Positions 61,266 to 64,000 of a stretch of 64,000 nt of DNA are shown piece by piece (position 1 is the first letter of the stretch; every line of letters starts with the position of its first letter). Source of the DNA: Acephala macrosclerotiorum (lineage: Eukaryota > Ascomycota > Leotiomycetes > Helotiales > Mollisiaceae); the NCBI GenBank assembly GCA_014904845.1, contig MU119276.1, positions 124,001 to 188,000 of the forward strand, given 5' to 3'. Under the pieces are notes generated by a model. The model saw only the letters and a list, made by a program, of their open reading frames with translations, did no database searches and was not told the origin of the DNA. The translations under genes were made by a program, and so were the position numbers.

Positions 61266-62838
61266 CTACCTCGCAACAGGATGCTCCCCGATCCCCATCT
61301 CCAACAGCAGATTCCCCACCATCAAAGGCAGTAATCAGCATATACCAATCCATGGTCTGCCCACCTCCTCGGCGCAAACTCATAATTGCTGATCGTCGCT
61401 CCCTTAAGTATTGTCTCCTCTCCCACGCCCATCTCAACCATCAATTTACCATCTTCGAAACTCTTCCCATGCTCAACGGATTCCACTTCCACTTTGCTCG
61501 TCACGAACTTGGCTGGGGTACTGAGTTGAGTTGCGCAAACTGAAGAGAGGATGTGTAGCGCTGCGTTGAGGTATAATGATTGCTGGCCAAGGGCAATGAG
61601 AGAGCGATGTAGCAAGAGGAGTCTGTAACAAGTAATCAAAGCAGCACTCGTATCCGTCGGCCTCTTCCCATCCTCACTCGGCACATCGAAATCCCAAGGC
61701 GGCACCGCACTCCCACTCTCCTCCAGCCTCTTCAAAAAATAATCCGCATAACTGATCGCCGTATCAAGAAAACTTTCATCTCTAGTCCAACCATAAGTCT
61801 GCGCAAAGCCAGTGATAGCCCATGCTTGTCCCCGAGACCAGGAGGAAGAGTCGGAGTACCCTTGGTTCTTGAATTTAGTTTTCACGGTCCCGGTGGCTTG
61901 GTCGAAGTTCACGACGTGGGATGTAGAGGAGTTGGAGCGGAGGAGGTGGGTTTGAGTGGATTGGGCGTGAGTTTTGGCGATGTTGTGGAGGTGGGGGGAG
62001 CTGAGTTCGACGCTGGCCCAGAAGAGGAGGTCGAGGTTCAGCATGTTGTCCTATGATAATTTGTATCAATACTCATTCCTCTGCCATCTTAGGTAGCAAG
62101 TACAACTCACAATAATCACCAAAAAGTCCTTGGTAGGATCTGTGAACGAATACCGTTTCGTCACACAAGTATCCCAAGACCTCAAGCATCCAACTTTCTC
62201 GTTGTACCTCGCAGCTAGATTCTGTGCAGCTGCGAGGAGACTCTCGTATGCCTTTTGATCGTGGTTCAGTTCCCATGCTTTCCGAGCCCAAGGAGAGATC
62301 ATGAAGCTCAAGTCGTGTGTTGTTTTAAGGTGGGAATTCTGGTGAAGGTTGTGGGCCCACCATTTGCATGCATATTGTAATTGAAGAAGATGCGGTAGTT
62401 GAGAAAGACCGGAGTAGGGTGATGGTAAAAGAGCTCGCGCATGTTTTCTCTGTCGCTCGAGCAAGAGGTATATACTGCCAGGGAAGAAACCAGAAGTCCA
62501 GAAATCGTGTTCTCAGTACACGTATGTTGTTGCTCCAGGCTTGGTGTATTCTGGGTATAGAGTTGGTGGGGTCGACTACACAAAAGGTATCAGAAACTGA
62601 AGACTGATGAACAGCGTGAGAAGAGGGTTCTCACCTTGTCCAGAGCTCGTTCCACAACTCCCCAGAGCTTCACTACTGTAGATTCTGAATACAAAGACGC
62701 GAGAGTCTCTTTTTTCGTGAGATTCAACTCTAATGCATCTGATATTGGAGGAGTCACCAATCCCAATTCCTCGGTCGTCAGCGGCAGCAGCTTCGGCTCG
62801 AGGATAACCTGCTATTTGACTGTGAGCCCAGGATGCAT
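61266..62838 (-). pseudogene. GH88 unsaturated glucuronyl hydrolase, inactivated
   Basis: GH88 enzymes cleave the unsaturated uronic acid that polysaccharide lyases leave on oligosaccharide ends. Recognisable pieces in order: LYSESTVVKLWGVVERALDK (exon 62635-62838), FLPGSIYLLLERQRKHA, HDLSFMISPWARKAWEL, then, after an intron at 62052-62110, DNMLNLDLLFWAS with the conserved Asp, SRGQAWAITGFAQTY and DTSAALITCYRLL. The end is KGATISNYEFAPRRWADHGL. Lesions: TAG at 62812-62814, nine codons after the only plausible ATG; a phase mismatch at the first intron's acceptor; a probable short deletion at RFLDFWFLPG; and a frameshift at about 61322 that cuts off the last residues (GNLLLEMGIGEHPVA is readable in another frame). 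A frame on the plus strand at 62636-63034 is only its shadow. Confidence 0.8.
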
Positions 62839-63559
62839 CTTTGAGAACGTCAGAAAAACACAGACTGATGTTCTAGTACGGTCTTTGAGACTTGATAGCA
62901 TTGCGCTACCATTTCTGGGCGGCGACATGGTCACTGATTGGAAACAATTCAGGAATAAAGAAATGAAAGAACTGCCAGAAGACGACATGATACACTTCAG
63001 GTCGAGGCCGAATCATTACCTCCATCGCCATTAAGTCTGAATAACGGAGAAAAGCTCTAAATCGACAAATTAGGCTAGCTAACTATCACTTGCACTGCGA
63101 GGCTTGCCTCAGTGGAAAGACCTGCGAACTCGGAAAACATTGCGGATTGCCAATATACCGGAGGAGGCCCAATGGAGCCAAGATTTTACTTTTACTCTTC
63201 CTATTCATTTCCGTCATGGTATCGGTACTACCGGATGTGGTGTTACGAGGTGTTGTGCAGATCCAATCCACGCAGCGGGCAGCGGAGGATCTCTCGGACT
63301 GATACCCGGTGGCGCCTTCAAGGCAGCCAGGGATGATGAAAAGCGTTAAAAGGGTGGTCTGGGATACTCTAAATCACGTGAATTGGCGTGGAATACTTGG
63401 TGTTTTAAGAGTCTATGATTAAAAGGTGTCCTTTGGATCTCTAGAATCAAGGACTTTCTGCACTCATTTGCCCCGGCATTTGCGAGCCCAGAAGAGATTA
63501 ATGTCTCAGCCATTGGCTCGATGATGCTCCCATTGATGTTGGCCTTGAATGTATTCCAA
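62839..63559. other. Region with short unassigned frames
   Basis: Overlapping frames of 60-80 codons at 63090-63350 are open in all three plus-strand phases, which argues against a real gene. None is recognised. Confidence 0.3.
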
Positions 63560-63730
63560 CTATTCCATCCTGTCGTTCCTGGAGTTAGTCATTGTGGTGT
63601 TTGAAGAGGAGGGACATTGTGACGAGGACGAGATGGTAAAAGTACGCTTGCCCATTTGCGGTTTAGCTGCCATGATTTTGCCGAGGCATTGAGAGCCCAA
63701 CGACAGCAACATAACAGACTTGAACTTCAT
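63560..63730 (-). CDS. Possible small secreted protein
   Basis: 56 codons starting MKFKSVMLLSLGSQCLGKIMA, which reads as a signal peptide (basic start, hydrophobic core). The rest is Ser/Thr/Asn-rich (TISSSSQCPSSSNTTMTNS). The frame ends in TAG, after which the same frame continues for about 20 codons, so it may be a remnant. No family recognised. Confidence 0.22.
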   Translation of the reverse strand: MKFKSVMLLSLGSQCLGKIMAAKPQMGKRTFTISSSSQCPSSSNTTMTNSRNDRME

Positions 63731-64000
63731 CTTCTCTTTTTTGAATTTGCCTCGTTGACCAGAGTTTCTTGATTTCACACAGCTTCAAAGAGAAATATTG
63801 AACAATCAGCAGATCTAAAGACAATTTTCAAAGCTTCATCAGTGTGAATGCTTTTGGCTTCGAGGCCAGAACCGACAACCTTCGATCACGGGTGAGGTAT
63901 CGGAGATGATCACTCTTTTGAATCAAAACTCCAAGACCGAGATAACTCGCGGTAGTGAGATGATCTTCCAAAGCCTCGTATCCAGTTGAATGCGGTGAGC
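63731..64000. other. Right edge of window, no feature seen
   Basis: No open frame or repeat of note in the last 270 bases. Confidence 0.3.

Noticed and set aside
62636..63034. 132-codon plus-strand frame
   Set aside because: It is antisense to the N-terminal exon of the GH88 pseudogene, whose minus-strand translation matches the family.

Overview
This is nuclear DNA from a filamentous ascomycete (Pezizomycotina; the protein flavour suggests Leotiomycetes, but that is a guess). The signs are many spliceosomal introns of about 45-70 nt with GT..AG ends, fungal-only families (CGR1, a fungal NACHT-ankyrin receptor, DUF7580, a Zn2Cys6 regulator) and an AT-rich island with the marks of repeat-induced point mutation (RIP).

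Positions 1-24162 are a conserved housekeeping block. It holds RPT1 (26S proteasome ATPase, cut by the left edge), CCT4 (chaperonin), an alpha-tubulin, an ARS2/SERRATE protein, a TspO/PBR protein, a mitochondrial ornithine-type carrier, CGR1 (rRNA processing), a coiled-coil membrane protein, a PX/PXB protein like yeast YPR097W and an F-box-like protein. I worked out splice sites for these; most models close in frame at the family's usual length.

Positions 24163-36871 are a decay zone. Broken membrane-protein genes lead into a 7.6 kb AT desert (26177-33825). The desert is bounded by a 34-bp inverted repeat and contains a pair of LTR-like direct repeats about 6 kb apart, so it looks like a retroelement nested in a DNA element. 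To its right lies a broken piece resembling a CYC2-type mitochondrial flavoprotein. DUR3 (urea transporter, 10 exons) at 36872-39496 is intact.

Positions 40904-52142 are the most interesting part. They hold a 1,740-residue NACHT-ankyrin receptor with zinc-finger domains at both ends, a divergently placed DUF7580-subtilase (S8) gene that looks inactivated and has a TA-flanked MITE in it, and a small intact gene, tail to tail with the protease, whose layout resembles a fungal gasdermin-like protein. Gasdermin plus S8 protease is the known HET-Q1/HET-Q2 cell-death arrangement, so I read this as a receptor-protease-pore-former module whose protease has been lost.

Positions 52596-64000 hold a BTB protein, a second MITE and a small membrane protein. 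They are followed by a decayed catabolic cluster: a Dal5-type transporter, a Zn2Cys6 regulator and a GH88 unsaturated-glucuronyl hydrolase, all pseudogenes. Several premature stops there and elsewhere are one CpA-to-TpA step from a sense codon, which fits RIP-like mutation reaching genes.
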